Positions 33,946 through 41,977 of a stretch of DNA of 64,000 nucleotides are shown in pieces. Position numbers and translations under genes: made by a program. Origin of the DNA: Thermoplasmatales archaeon (GTDB taxonomy: Archaea; Thermoplasmatota; Thermoplasmata; Thermoplasmatales; Thermoplasmataceae); the NCBI GenBank assembly GCA_016806715.1, contig CP060531.1:1721966-1785965 (forward strand). The letters are read 5' to 3'. The first letter of the stretch is position 1. Each line of letters starts with the position of its first letter. The notes under the pieces were generated by a model that was not told the origin of the DNA, made no database searches, and saw only the letters and a list, made by a program, of their open reading frames with translations.

Positions 33946-35096
33946 GAAAAAGAGACGGATACGCATATTTCCATTATTTCATGACATATATCAGATACGG
34001 TTTTTTCCACCCCGAATATCCTGAAGAAGTTTTCTCTGCCATTTATGGAAACCATGGCTGATTCATTTTCGTAATCCACCAGGAACAGGATTTTGCCATT
34101 CACGGAAAGGGTTTCAAATAGACCTCCCTGCATCTTTCCTAAAATACTGACAGCTGCGGTTGTAAATGCGACATACCTATATCTTGAAGAAGCCAGCCGA
34201 ATTTCGTCTATCTGCAATTCAATGTCTCTGCTATCCGCGTCAATGGAGAAGGACCTGACCGCAAGCCCGTTCTTCCAGAGGTTGTACGAGAGGCCGAGGC
34301 GGGGGTATTCCTCCTCTATGACGAGTATTTCCTCCTGGTTTTCAGTTGTCCTGGTGTATGGGACCCAGGTGATACCCTCGGGTGTGTTGAAGCTCAGGAA
34401 CCTTGACCCATAGGTCTTTTCAAGAAGTTCGGGCGTGAACATTCTTGAAGGGTAACCCTGATCTATCACTTTCCCATCTTTCATCATTATGACCGTGTTG
34501 CAGATTCTGCGGAGCAGGTTAATGTCGTGGAGAACTAGTATAATGGTCTTTCCGAGGCGCTTAAGACTCAGAATCAGCTCTACGATCCTCAATTCCTTGT
34601 CAACATCAAGAAAGGTGGTTGGCTCGTCAAGCATGATAATGTCCGTACCCTGATACAGTGCTCCAGCAATCATGACCAGTCTGCGCTCTCCGCCGCTCAA
34701 CTCCTCAAATTTTCTTTTTCTGAGGTGACCTATACCGCATTGGTCCAGTGATTCCTCCAGCAAGTTGCTATCCATGGGTTTAGAGTATTTCGACATGGAT
34801 ACAATGTCTTCGACCGTGAAATTCATTGGTGTTGGTGTTTCCTGCTGAACAACAGAAATTTTCCTGGCTACCTGAAAGCTCTTCATGTCGTACATACTCT
34901 CATTGTCTATGAGCACAGCACCGTTCCTGGGTTTAAGGTATCCATACAAAAGCCTGAGCAGTGTAGACTTTCCAGATCCGTTAGGTCCACCGATGCCGGT
35001 TATTGAGCCCTCCTCAACTGTTAAATGATCCACGTTCAGGTGAAAGTTCCTGTTTGCGTATTCAAGGTCACTTGCTTCAATTTTCATAACTGCCAC
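33927..35096 (-). CDS. btuD: ABC importer ATPase (BtuD/FecE-type) with C-terminal extension
   Basis: Walker A GPNGSGKST (37-45), Q-loop VVQQE, signature LSGGE (133-137), Walker B IIMLDEPT (153-160) and H-loop His190 are intact. This is an ATPase for the FecCD/BtuC permease class. The core ends near residue 250; about 140 further residues form an additional alpha/beta domain, absent from ordinary BtuD. Start is GTG at 35096, seven bases after a perfect AGGAGG; an ATG three codons later lacks such spacing. It overlaps btuC by 20 nt. Substrate is probably a corrinoid, given cobY; iron-siderophore or haem are alternatives. Confidence 0.88.
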   Translation of the reverse strand: MAVMKIEASDLEYANRNFHLNVDHLTVEEGSITGIGGPNGSGKSTLLRLLYGYLKPRNGAVLIDNESMYDMKSFQVARKISVVQQETPTPMNFTVEDIVSMSKYSKPMDSNLLEESLDQCGIGHLRKRKFEELSGGERRLVMIAGALYQGTDIIMLDEPTTFLDVDKELRIVELILSLKRLGKTIILVLHDINLLRRICNTVIMMKDGKVIDQGYPSRMFTPELLEKTYGSRFLSFNTPEGITWVPYTRTTENQEEILVIEEEYPRLGLSYNLWKNGLAVRSFSIDADSRDIELQIDEIRLASSRYRYVAFTTAAVSILGKMQGGLFETLSVNGKILFLVDYENESAMVSINGRENFFRIFGVEKTVSDICHEIMEICVSVSFSYRDGE

Positions 35097-36156
35097 TGGC
35101 CATCCTCCTCAAAAGGTAAAGAAAAAAGGGTATTCCAATCATCCCGGTAACTATTCCCACGGGGATGACTTCGCCACTGACCGCAGTCCTGGCTACATCA
35201 TCCGCCAGTAGGAGAAATAAAGCTCCCAGGAGAGCTGATGTGGGTATTACTATCCTGTTAGACCCGCCGAAGAGAAGGCGGCATATGTGTGGTATAATCA
35301 GGCCAACAAATCCTATAAGTCCGCTGATCGATACTGCCGCAGATACGCTCAGGGCAACTATACCCATCAGGAGTGCCTTAGTCTTCTCCACCGGTACGCC
35401 GACAGAATGTGCGTAAGTTTCTCCAAGCTGAAAGGCATTTAGTTGTCCACTCATTCCCCACATTATGGCTGAGGTGATCACCACCACTATTGATACAGGG
35501 AGAAGTTCTGTCCAGGTGATTCCCTGAAGGGACCCGAGTAGCCAGAAAAAAGCGGCATTCTCAAGTTTTACATTTGTATAGATAAGCAGCCCGACTATGG
35601 ATGAAATGAACAGTGATATTGAAATGCCGGTGAGAAGCAGATATGTGGGTGGCGTTTTGGAACCATGAAAAGAGAACAGGTAAACTGCCATTACCACTAT
35701 AAGGGCAAGAGCAAATGCCATGACCTGGACTGAAAAGAGCCCAAATATGGTGATGGAAAAAACAATAGCTGATACAGCACCGAGAGCAGCACCGCTGGAT
35801 ATACCGATTATGTACGGTTCTGTTATGGGATTCCGGAAGACGCTCTGTACCACGGCCCCCCCAGTCCCCAGTGAAGCACCGACGACAATAGCCCCTATTA
35901 TCTCCGGTTCGCGAAGAAAAACCACTATCACATAGCTTGTTTCTGGTATATTTAAATGAAAAAAACCTCCGATAAATGGTATCTGTGTCACAAATACATT
36001 GAATACTGTCCAGGCTGAAATCCTGACCGGTCCCAGCAGGGTCGAAAAAACGGTGGTGACCACGAGGAGAATGGCTATGACCGTGATCCACAGTCCGTCT
36101 TTTAGCCACCTGAACCGGGCCATCCTGTTCAGGCTACCGCTGCTGCTTCTTGTCAT
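35077..36156 (-). CDS. btuC: BtuC/FecD-type ABC importer permease
   Basis: 359 residues, about ten membrane helices beginning at residue 20. The FecCD signature is visible: FLREPEIIGAIVVGASLGTGG, QSVFRNPITEPYIIGISSGAALG, and GLIGFVGLIIPHICRLLFG before the C-terminal helices. Spacing to btuF is 7 nt and to btuD is an overlap, a standard B12/siderophore importer operon. The N-terminal basic stretch (about 1-18) precedes the first helix. Confidence 0.92.
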   Translation of the reverse strand: MTRSSSGSLNRMARFRWLKDGLWITVIAILLVVTTVFSTLLGPVRISAWTVFNVFVTQIPFIGGFFHLNIPETSYVIVVFLREPEIIGAIVVGASLGTGGAVVQSVFRNPITEPYIIGISSGAALGAVSAIVFSITIFGLFSVQVMAFALALIVVMAVYLFSFHGSKTPPTYLLLTGISISLFISSIVGLLIYTNVKLENAAFFWLLGSLQGITWTELLPVSIVVVITSAIMWGMSGQLNAFQLGETYAHSVGVPVEKTKALLMGIVALSVSAAVSISGLIGFVGLIIPHICRLLFGGSNRIVIPTSALLGALFLLLADDVARTAVSGEVIPVGIVTGMIGIPFFLYLLRRMASGSYEN

Positions 36157-36163
36157 GACACAC

Positions 36164-37216
36164 CTACATATTATAATCCGGAGGGTACTGTAAACTTATG
36201 GGATACTGCGATATGTCACTAAGGTTAAAATTTTCCGGATATGCTTTTGATATAAGCCATCCAATGGCGTATATAACCCTGAAATCAGGTTCATTGAAAA
36301 AGTTGTCATTGAATATGGTGTAGACCCTGTTTTGCTTGACTGCCGGGGTACTCTTGAATGGCGGGACTGTGATAGAAGAATAGTTGACGTACTGGTCCAG
36401 GAGAATAATTTGTGGTTCCCCGACAGTTATATTCTCGCCTGAATCGACATAGTAACCGCTTTCGTTGGCTGCGATGTTGTGCAGGTGTGCCAGCGTGAAG
36501 AACTCATTTATGAAAGTTCCATTGCCGGCGGTCCAGTCTCCAGGTGTGCTCAGGTAATAGAACACATTCAATTCTTTCGATATATTGACAAGGTGCTGTG
36601 AGAAATTCTGGAGGTTGCTTTGCATCCATGCATTTATGAGCGTTGCATTGCCAGTAGTTCCGGTAATCTGCGCCAGTTCCAAAGTCTGGTTCTCTATCTG
36701 CTGGACGTTCTCAGGGTTCATCACAATGAACGGAATATGCAGTGTATTAACGATTGAATTCTCCTCGTTTGCCGGATAATACCCGAGTCCAGGAGAAATT
36801 ACAAGTTGCGGGGAGATATTTGCGATTTCCTCAAGCGAAATGTCAAAGCCAGAATTACTTGTCACAATTGGTAATGTTGAGTTCGGTGGATAGGTCGAAT
36901 ACGGGTCCAGTCCGACAACCTTATCATAAGCGCCTATCCCGTACAGGGTCGAGGTTATGGAAGGGGCAAGTGATACAATTTTCACGACTGGGGTGCTGAA
37001 GCTGTATGTGCTTCCATTGTAATTATCTGGCCTGATAAGGTAGCTATTGGAATTGTTGAGGTTAATCATCTGTTTCGTACCATTCTGATAGACAACTGAT
37101 ATATAGTTCAAATCACCGGAGGGAGATTGCTTATAAATAGAATACAGAACAATTCCTGAAGTGATCACAAGGGCTGACACTACAACCACCAGGATATATT
37201 TCATAACGCTGTTCAT
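36164..37216 (-). CDS. btuF: ABC importer substrate-binding protein (BtuF-like)
   Basis: 350 residues: an N-terminal membrane anchor (6-28) and a periplasmic-binding-protein class III fold. Signatures are VKIVSLAPSITSTLYGIGAYDKVVG, the LEEIANISPQLVISPG helix and IILLDQYVNYSS later. First gene of the importer. Its promoter region (37217-37320) contains an imperfect 17-bp palindrome next to the SRP RNA promoter. The anchor means it is tethered to the outside of the single membrane, as is usual in archaea. Confidence 0.88.
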   Translation of the reverse strand: MNSVMKYILVVVVSALVITSGIVLYSIYKQSPSGDLNYISVVYQNGTKQMINLNNSNSYLIRPDNYNGSTYSFSTPVVKIVSLAPSITSTLYGIGAYDKVVGLDPYSTYPPNSTLPIVTSNSGFDISLEEIANISPQLVISPGLGYYPANEENSIVNTLHIPFIVMNPENVQQIENQTLELAQITGTTGNATLINAWMQSNLQNFSQHLVNISKELNVFYYLSTPGDWTAGNGTFINEFFTLAHLHNIAANESGYYVDSGENITVGEPQIILLDQYVNYSSITVPPFKSTPAVKQNRVYTIFNDNFFNEPDFRVIYAIGWLISKAYPENFNLSDISQYPISLQYPPDYNM

Positions 37217-37241
37217 GACTTCACCGTAAGTTATTTTACTA

Positions 37242-37258
37242 TAAGTGAAGTTTACTTA
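37242..37258. promoter_or_regulatory. 17-bp near-palindrome, possible operator upstream of btuF
   Basis: TAAGTGAAGTTTACTTA is an inverted repeat with 7 of 8 matching pairs around a central G. It lies 26-42 nt before the btuF start, next to AT-rich TATA-like sequence on the minus strand (CTTATAGTAAAATAAC). A regulator responding to corrinoid or metal could bind here; the regulator is unknown. Confidence 0.4.
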
Positions 37259-37295
37259 CCATATAACTATTTCGCACCACCCATTGTCGGAAAAG

Positions 37296-37304
37296 TATTT
37301 TATC
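37296..37304 (+). promoter_or_regulatory. TATA-like box of the SRP RNA gene
   Basis: TATTTTATC lies about 25 nt before the first base of the SRP RNA helix 1 strand, the normal archaeal TATA distance. Assigned by eye. Confidence 0.45.
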
Positions 37305-37320
37305 AAAACTATTGATATGG

Positions 37321-37628
37321 TCAGGCTGAACTCGGCCGGGAAGCCAGGCACTTCCTGTTACCCGAAGTCTATATGCGGGGGCGACAGCCAGGGAAGACCA
37401 ACCGGACTTCTGCCAGGCCCCATGGAGTCCGTGAAATTCTGTCCCTTTGGATCGAAGGACCCGCAGGACAAACTCAAAGGAGACTGCCTTGCAGGCTTGC
37501 CAGAAGACTCCGCCAGGTCCGGAAGGGAGCAACGGTATTCTGGACTCTTGATGCTGAAGGGGTGCGGGACAGAGACAAAATGGGGGGAACCTGACAGGAC
37601 ATTCGGCCCAACCCTGGTGCGTTCAGCA
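37321..37628 (+). ncRNA. Signal recognition particle RNA (7S RNA)
   Basis: GC-rich, unlike the flanks, and foldable into the SRP rod. The SRP-domain helix 8 signature is explicit at 37512-37535: CCAGGTCCGGAAGGGAGC followed by AACGG, with the GGAA tetraloop and the AGCA asymmetric loop contacted by SRP54. Ends pair as helix 1 (GCTGAAC at 37325-37331 with GTTCAGC at 37621-37627), and an internal stem pairs TCTGTCCC (near 37436) with GGGACAGA (near 37566). Length about 308 nt is the archaeal norm. A TATA box sits 25 nt upstream. Exact ends are uncertain by a few bases. The plus-strand frame running through it into the HD gene is not coding here. Confidence 0.92.
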
Positions 37629-37649
37629 TTATTTGTAACCGGAGGAGTA

Positions 37650-38792
37650 ATGTCAAAGATAATCCAGGATCCTATCAATGGCCCTATAAAAGTTGACGGG
37701 TTAATCGAGGAGTTGATAGACTCGCCAGAATTTCAGAGGCTGAGATATATAAAGCAGCTTGGGCTGTTGAACCTTGTCTTCCCGGGTGCAAATCACACCC
37801 GGTTTGATCACTCACTTGGGACCTATTACATCGCCAGCCTCATAGGGGACTACTTCCATATAGAGAACAGGGAAACCCTGCTTTCGGCTGCACTTCTCCA
37901 TGATATTGGTCACCCGCCCATGAGCCACAGCCTCGAGGATTTATTCCTTAAGGAGTATGGTAAGGATCATCAGGGAGTTGGCGGTAGCATAATTTCAGGA
38001 AGGGGAGAATATTCTGGCAGCAGCATCCCGGCCATACTGGAAAAGTATTCCGCTGACCCCTCACTGGTGGGGCAGGTTGTGGAAAAAGGCAGTAAAAGGC
38101 TACCGCTGATCTCCTCCATAATTAGCGGGAGTATCGATGCCGATGAACTTGATTACCTGAGGCGGGATGCTTTCTTCACCGGTGTAGCAATAGGACTGGT
38201 TGATCACATGAGAATAATCAATACAGTCAGGATAGTGGGAGGGGAATTCGTAATTGAGGAAAAGGGAATTCCATCCGCAGAGTCGCTTCTTATTTCGAGG
38301 GTCCTGATGTATAATTCCGTATATTTCCATAAAACTGGGAGAATTGCACAGAACATGCTTGGAATAGCCCTGTCACTAGCTGAACAAAAGCCAGTCGACC
38401 CATTCGAAATGAACGACTGGGAGTTCATTGAATTCCTGAGGCATCAGGATGGGTCGTCCCGAATCATTGATGATATCCTTAAGAGACGCCTTTTTAAACG
38501 CGTTGCACAGTACAATTTCTCTAATGCAAGACTGGATGAGCTTAACCATGTATTGGAAAACGCTGACAGATCCACATTCATTGTGGACGTGATTCCTCCG
38601 CTAAGCTTTTCAGGGAAAGACCGGATAAAGAGTGAAATTAAGGCTATAAGGGGTGGGAATATTGGACAGCTCGAATCTTTCTCCCCGCTTGTCAGGTCAC
38701 TTAGTGAGACACTCGAAACAAGGAACATAATTATTTCAGCAAGACAGGATTCCGTTGGGGGAATAGAGCATTTATTGCGTCAAATCTCCTAA
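37650..38792 (+). CDS. HD-superfamily phosphohydrolase
   Basis: 380-residue metal-dependent phosphohydrolase of the COG1078-like HD type. Ligands are visible in HTRFDHSLG (His54) and LLHDIGHPPMSHSLE (HD at 84-85, His88, His93), with a later SIDADELDYLRRDA. Members hydrolyse deoxynucleoside triphosphates or other phosphoesters; the substrate here is unknown. The start is the ATG at 37650, 4 nt after a perfect GGAGG. The frame stays open upstream to 37245, but that part is SRP RNA. It may be read from the same transcript as the SRP RNA or from an unseen promoter between them. Confidence 0.87.
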   Translation: MSKIIQDPINGPIKVDGLIEELIDSPEFQRLRYIKQLGLLNLVFPGANHTRFDHSLGTYYIASLIGDYFHIENRETLLSAALLHDIGHPPMSHSLEDLFLKEYGKDHQGVGGSIISGRGEYSGSSIPAILEKYSADPSLVGQVVEKGSKRLPLISSIISGSIDADELDYLRRDAFFTGVAIGLVDHMRIINTVRIVGGEFVIEEKGIPSAESLLISRVLMYNSVYFHKTGRIAQNMLGIALSLAEQKPVDPFEMNDWEFIEFLRHQDGSSRIIDDILKRRLFKRVAQYNFSNARLDELNHVLENADRSTFIVDVIPPLSFSGKDRIKSEIKAIRGGNIGQLESFSPLVRSLSETLETRNIIISARQDSVGGIEHLLRQIS

Positions 38793-39238
38793 AGTTGTTT
38801 AGCCATTCTGTAAGCTCCGCGGCTTTCGTTGTGTTTCAGGCTGTAGTAATTTTCCAGATGACCCGTTACCTCATATCCATGGTCTTTGTAAAATTTAATT
38901 GCGCTGTCGTTTCTGTCCCTGACTTCAAGGATCGATACCTTTCCACCATGTGCTTTCATCTGTTTTTCAATCTCAACTATCAATATTGACCCTATACCTT
39001 TTTTCTGTGCATTTGGGTGAACTGCAATGCTCTCAATATCAAATACCCCCTGGTCAAGAGGCATCGCCACAGCATATCCCATTATAGTCTTCTCTTCTTC
39101 TGCAATGACATTGAAACTTACCGGCGCAGTAAAAATACGACGTAGCATACGCTTTGAATACGGCCCTACTGTAAACGCCTCATTTTCCAGCCGCTTTATT
39201 TCTGCAAGATCTTCAATGTTAAAATGTCTTAATATCAA
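38789..39238 (-). CDS. rimI: RimI/Ard1-like N-alpha-acetyltransferase
   Basis: GNAT enzyme of 149 residues that acetylates protein N-termini (ribosomal S18 in bacteria, many proteins in archaea). Acetyl-CoA-binding motif (HPNAQKKGIGSILI), VSILEVRDRNDSAIKFYKDHGY (the RimI/NAA10 end motif), and the substrate-side ENEAF start are all present. Overlaps the HD gene by 4 nt tail-to-tail; divergent from ribB. Confidence 0.9.
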   Translation of the reverse strand: MILRHFNIEDLAEIKRLENEAFTVGPYSKRMLRRIFTAPVSFNVIAEEEKTIMGYAVAMPLDQGVFDIESIAVHPNAQKKGIGSILIVEIEKQMKAHGGKVSILEVRDRNDSAIKFYKDHGYEVTGHLENYYSLKHNESRGAYRMAKQL

Positions 39239-39290
39239 TTATGTAGGTAACACGTAGGATATTATTATTTTTGAAGAGAGTAACTTATTA

Positions 39291-39304
39291 ACTCATATCT
39301 GAGT
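39291..39304 (+). promoter_or_regulatory. Inverted repeat upstream of the riboflavin operon TATA box
   Basis: ACTCA-TATC-TGAGT, a perfect 5-bp inverted repeat, lies 12 nt before the TATA-like ATTTATAAT (39317-39325) and about 50 nt before ribB. It may be an operator. Riboflavin genes in many archaea are controlled by the RbkR regulator, but its motif in this lineage is unknown to me. Confidence 0.3.
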
Positions 39305-39353
39305 AATTACGCAAATATTTATAATAAAGCATTCAATACTATTTTGACGTAAT

Positions 39354-40106
39354 ATGATCAGTACTACTTTACAGAGCCTTTCAAGCGGTAAACCAATACT
39401 CATTTTTGATGCGGCTGATCGGGAGGGCGAGACAGACATAGTAATTCCTTCACAGTTTGCAACTCCAGAAATGATACGCTTCATGAGGAAGAGTGGCGGA
39501 GGTCTCATATGCACAACAGTAAAGGACGATTTTGCACGGAGTGCCGGATTGTTTTATCTGGAAGACATTCTGAGGAACCAGTATGGCCAGGATTCTGAAA
39601 TCACAAGATCAGACGACATGAAATATGACAAGAACAGCTCGTTCAGCCTGACTATAAATCACCGATCAACGTTTACAGGCATATCTGACAATGATCGTTC
39701 CCGTACCATCACGGAACTTTCTAGGTTTATTTCGGGATCACGTAACAATGCAAAAGCGCGGGTCGAATTTTCGGAGTTATTCAGGGCTCCTGGTCACGTT
39801 ATTCTACTGATTGCAAGGGACGGTTACTTTAAAAACAGGAGAGGGCACACGGAACTAAGCACCTATATGGTTGAAAAGGCCGGTCTCGTACCTTCTGCTA
39901 CCATAGTCGAGATGCTGAGTGATTCCGGGAAATCCATGACAAGAGATGAAGCCATGGAATTTGCACATGAAAAATCACTAAGTTTTATAGACGGAAAGGA
40001 GATTATCGACGCGTGGTTTAATGACCAGAGTAATGGCTACGGGAGTTTTCGATATAATCCATCTGGGACACATACATTTCCTGAAGGAATCCAAGAAATT
40101 GGGTGA
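39354..40106 (+). CDS. ribB: 3,4-dihydroxy-2-butanone 4-phosphate synthase
   Basis: Makes the four-carbon unit for riboflavin from ribulose 5-phosphate. The metal/catalytic motif DREGETDIVIPSQFAT and the later RRGHTELSTYMVEKAGL are clear. First gene of the riboflavin operon; a TATA box 30 nt upstream suggests a short or absent leader. Oddity: the frame runs 86 nt into ribL, adding about 28 residues (after DAWFN) that are the out-of-frame reading of ribL, beyond the usual end of RibB. A TAATG stop-start junction occurs out of frame at 40019-40023. Confidence 0.92.
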   Translation: MISTTLQSLSSGKPILIFDAADREGETDIVIPSQFATPEMIRFMRKSGGGLICTTVKDDFARSAGLFYLEDILRNQYGQDSEITRSDDMKYDKNSSFSLTINHRSTFTGISDNDRSRTITELSRFISGSRNNAKARVEFSELFRAPGHVILLIARDGYFKNRRGHTELSTYMVEKAGLVPSATIVEMLSDSGKSMTRDEAMEFAHEKSLSFIDGKEIIDAWFNDQSNGYGSFRYNPSGTHTFPEGIQEIG

Positions 40107-40452
40107 TGAACTGTTCGTGGTAGTTGCCAGAGATTCAACAGCCGCAAGGAACGGAAAGTCCCCAATATTCAGCGAGGACACCAGACTTCAGCTGGTTTCG
40201 GAGTTGAGGTCAGTGGATCATGCAATACTTGGGCACGAGGGAGACATCTTCCAGACAGTCAGGGACGTGAGACCGGATGTCATAACACTGGGGTTCGATC
40301 AGAGGTTTGAAACTGATCTCATTGTTAAGAAATGTGCAGAGATGGGCATAAATGTCCGGGTAGAGCGTATTTCGAGATTTGAATCCGACACCATACAGAG
40401 TTCTTCCCAGATAAGGAGAAAGCTTCTGGAGGAGATAGAGAACAGGCTATGA
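40021..40452 (+). CDS. ribL: Archaeal FAD synthetase
   Basis: CTP/ATP-dependent nucleotidyltransferase that adenylates FMN to FAD in archaea. 143 residues. The HxGH motif is HLGH (14-17) in GVFDIIHLGHIHFL, and a late SSSQIRRKL matches the family ISSSxIR-type motif. Start at ATG 40021 gives the family N-terminus MTRVMATGVFD. Overlaps ribB by 86 nt and ribC by 4 nt. The archaeal RibL family has two redox-sensitive C-terminal Cys; only Cys102-equivalent is visible here (KKCAEMG). Confidence 0.9.
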   Translation: MTRVMATGVFDIIHLGHIHFLKESKKLGDELFVVVARDSTAARNGKSPIFSEDTRLQLVSELRSVDHAILGHEGDIFQTVRDVRPDVITLGFDQRFETDLIVKKCAEMGINVRVERISRFESDTIQSSSQIRRKLLEEIENRL

Positions 40453-40934
40453 AGATCATTGGAGTTGCGGACACTACATTTGCAAGATTCGACATGGGAG
40501 CTTCCGTTATTGATGAACTCAACTCCACAGCTACCGGCTTCTCAATTTTACGCTATACAGTTCCCGGAATAAAGGATCTGCCCGTTGCATCCTCGATACT
40601 GTTCTCCAGGGGCTGTGATATCGTTATTGCATGCGGCATGCCCGGTCCAAAGCCAGTGGACAAAATGTCTGCGCAGATAGCATCCACTGGACTTATGCAG
40701 GTCCAGGTTACAGCCGGGAAGCACATTATAGAGGTCTTTGTGCATGAAGATGAGGCAAAGGACGGGAAAGAACTTGCATGGCTGTGTGATCGAAGATCGC
40801 GTGAACACGCAAAGAATGCATACTACCTGATCTTCGACCCGGCTAAGCTCACAGAGTCAGCCGGACAGGGACTCAGGCAGGGATTCGAGGATGTCGGGTC
40901 TGTAGGTAACAGTCCAGGCGGATATAGACACTAG
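40449..40934 (+). CDS. ribC: Archaeal riboflavin synthase
   Basis: Dismutates 6,7-dimethyl-8-ribityllumazine to riboflavin; the archaeal enzyme is related to lumazine synthase, not to bacterial RibE. 161 residues. The opening [21 protein letters not shown], the central [21 protein letters not shown] and [18 protein letters not shown] fit the family. Coupled to ribL by ATGA overlap and followed by ribH after 8 nt. Confidence 0.92.
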   Translation: MKIIGVADTTFARFDMGASVIDELNSTATGFSILRYTVPGIKDLPVASSILFSRGCDIVIACGMPGPKPVDKMSAQIASTGLMQVQVTAGKHIIEVFVHEDEAKDGKELAWLCDRRSREHAKNAYYLIFDPAKLTESAGQGLRQGFEDVGSVGNSPGGYRH

Positions 40935-40942
40935 GTGTTGTT

Positions 40943-41350
40943 ATGAAAATAGGGATAGTTGTATCGGAATATAATTTTGACATAACCAGCATGATGCTGG
41001 AGCGGGCTATTGAAGAAGCAAAATTTCTTGGTGCAGAGGTATTGAGGGTAATAAAGGTCCCTGGCACTTTTGATATTCCGCTGGGGGTCAAAAAGCTCCT
41101 CCAGTCCAAGGATGTGGATGGAGTAGTGACCCTGGGCGCGGTTATCAAGGGTGAGACCGGGCACGATGACATTATAATGCAGAATGCTGCCAGGAAAATA
41201 GAGGATCTCATGATAGAATTCTCTAAACCAGTTGCACTTGGCATATCCGGCCCCGGCGAGACAAGATTACAGGCACAGGCAAGGATTGAGATGGCCAAGG
41301 ATGCTGTACAGAGCGTAATCAAGATGATCAAGAGACTGGGGGAGGCCTGA
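40943..41350 (+). CDS. ribH: 6,7-dimethyl-8-ribityllumazine synthase
   Basis: Penultimate riboflavin enzyme, condensing the aminouracil with the ribB product. 135 residues. Characteristic [15 protein letters not shown] and [16 protein letters not shown] (catalytic His in GHDD) are present. Order ribB-ribL-ribC-ribH gives a full condensation-to-FAD module; the GTP-consuming early steps are not in this window. Confidence 0.95.
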   Translation: MKIGIVVSEYNFDITSMMLERAIEEAKFLGAEVLRVIKVPGTFDIPLGVKKLLQSKDVDGVVTLGAVIKGETGHDDIIMQNAARKIEDLMIEFSKPVALGISGPGETRLQAQARIEMAKDAVQSVIKMIKRLGEA

Positions 41351-41365
41351 AGCCGGGGAAATGTT

Positions 41366-41977
41366 ATGAAAATCAGTGAAAATATTGAACTGATAGATGG
41401 AACAATGGCAAACTGTTATTCCGTCAATCTTGACGGAAAGGCTATTCTTATCGACGCTGGCATGAAGGGTTCAGGGAGGAAGATTGTAGATTTCTATCAT
41501 AACCTCGGGGTCAGCCCGGAGTTTGTGCTGATAACACATTACCACCCTGATCATGTCGGAGGGCTTTCTATAATTTCAGATGAGTTTCACTCTCAAATCT
41601 ATGTACCGGATGTTGAACTGGATGTCATATCTGGAAATTCAAAGATTACTCCCGCCAGGAGCTTCATGTCAAAATTGGTGAGTTCCATGGTCCGGACAAA
41701 GCCTGTGAGTGACTTGAATCTAGCTTCAAAGCTCAGCCTCCCCGGTTTGCAGGTAGTGGGCACAAATGGGCACACGCCTGGCAGCACATCATATTTTTTT
41801 CCCGCATTCAAAGCACTCTTTGTCGGCGATGCCGTGAACGTGAAGGATGGAAAGATGGAAATAAACAGGGCATTTACACTTGATTACCCCAGCGCTGAAA
41901 AATCACGGGAAAGAATAATGCAGTTTCACGGCGTAACAATTTATCCCGGGCATGGTAAACCATTACCGGTTCCGTGA
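41366..41977 (+). CDS. Metallo-beta-lactamase-fold hydrolase
   Basis: 203 residues, glyoxalase II-like MBL fold. Metal motif THYHPDHVGG (His58, His60, Asp62, His63), NGHTPGSTSY (third His), VGDAV (Asp) and YPGHGKP (last His) are all present. Hydrolyses a thioester, phosphoester or lactone-type substrate; which one is unknown. Follows ribH by 15 nt, so it may be on the riboflavin transcript. Overlaps mptA tail-to-tail by 15 nt. Confidence 0.87.
   Translation: MKISENIELIDGTMANCYSVNLDGKAILIDAGMKGSGRKIVDFYHNLGVSPEFVLITHYHPDHVGGLSIISDEFHSQIYVPDVELDVISGNSKITPARSFMSKLVSSMVRTKPVSDLNLASKLSLPGLQVVGTNGHTPGSTSYFFPAFKALFVGDAVNVKDGKMEINRAFTLDYPSAEKSRERIMQFHGVTIYPGHGKPLPVP

Noticed and set aside
37245-37649. 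N-terminal 135-residue extension of the HD protein
   Set aside because: The stretch is the SRP RNA gene: it has the helix 8 motif, pairing ends and a TATA box, and the HD gene has its own ATG with a perfect GGAGG.
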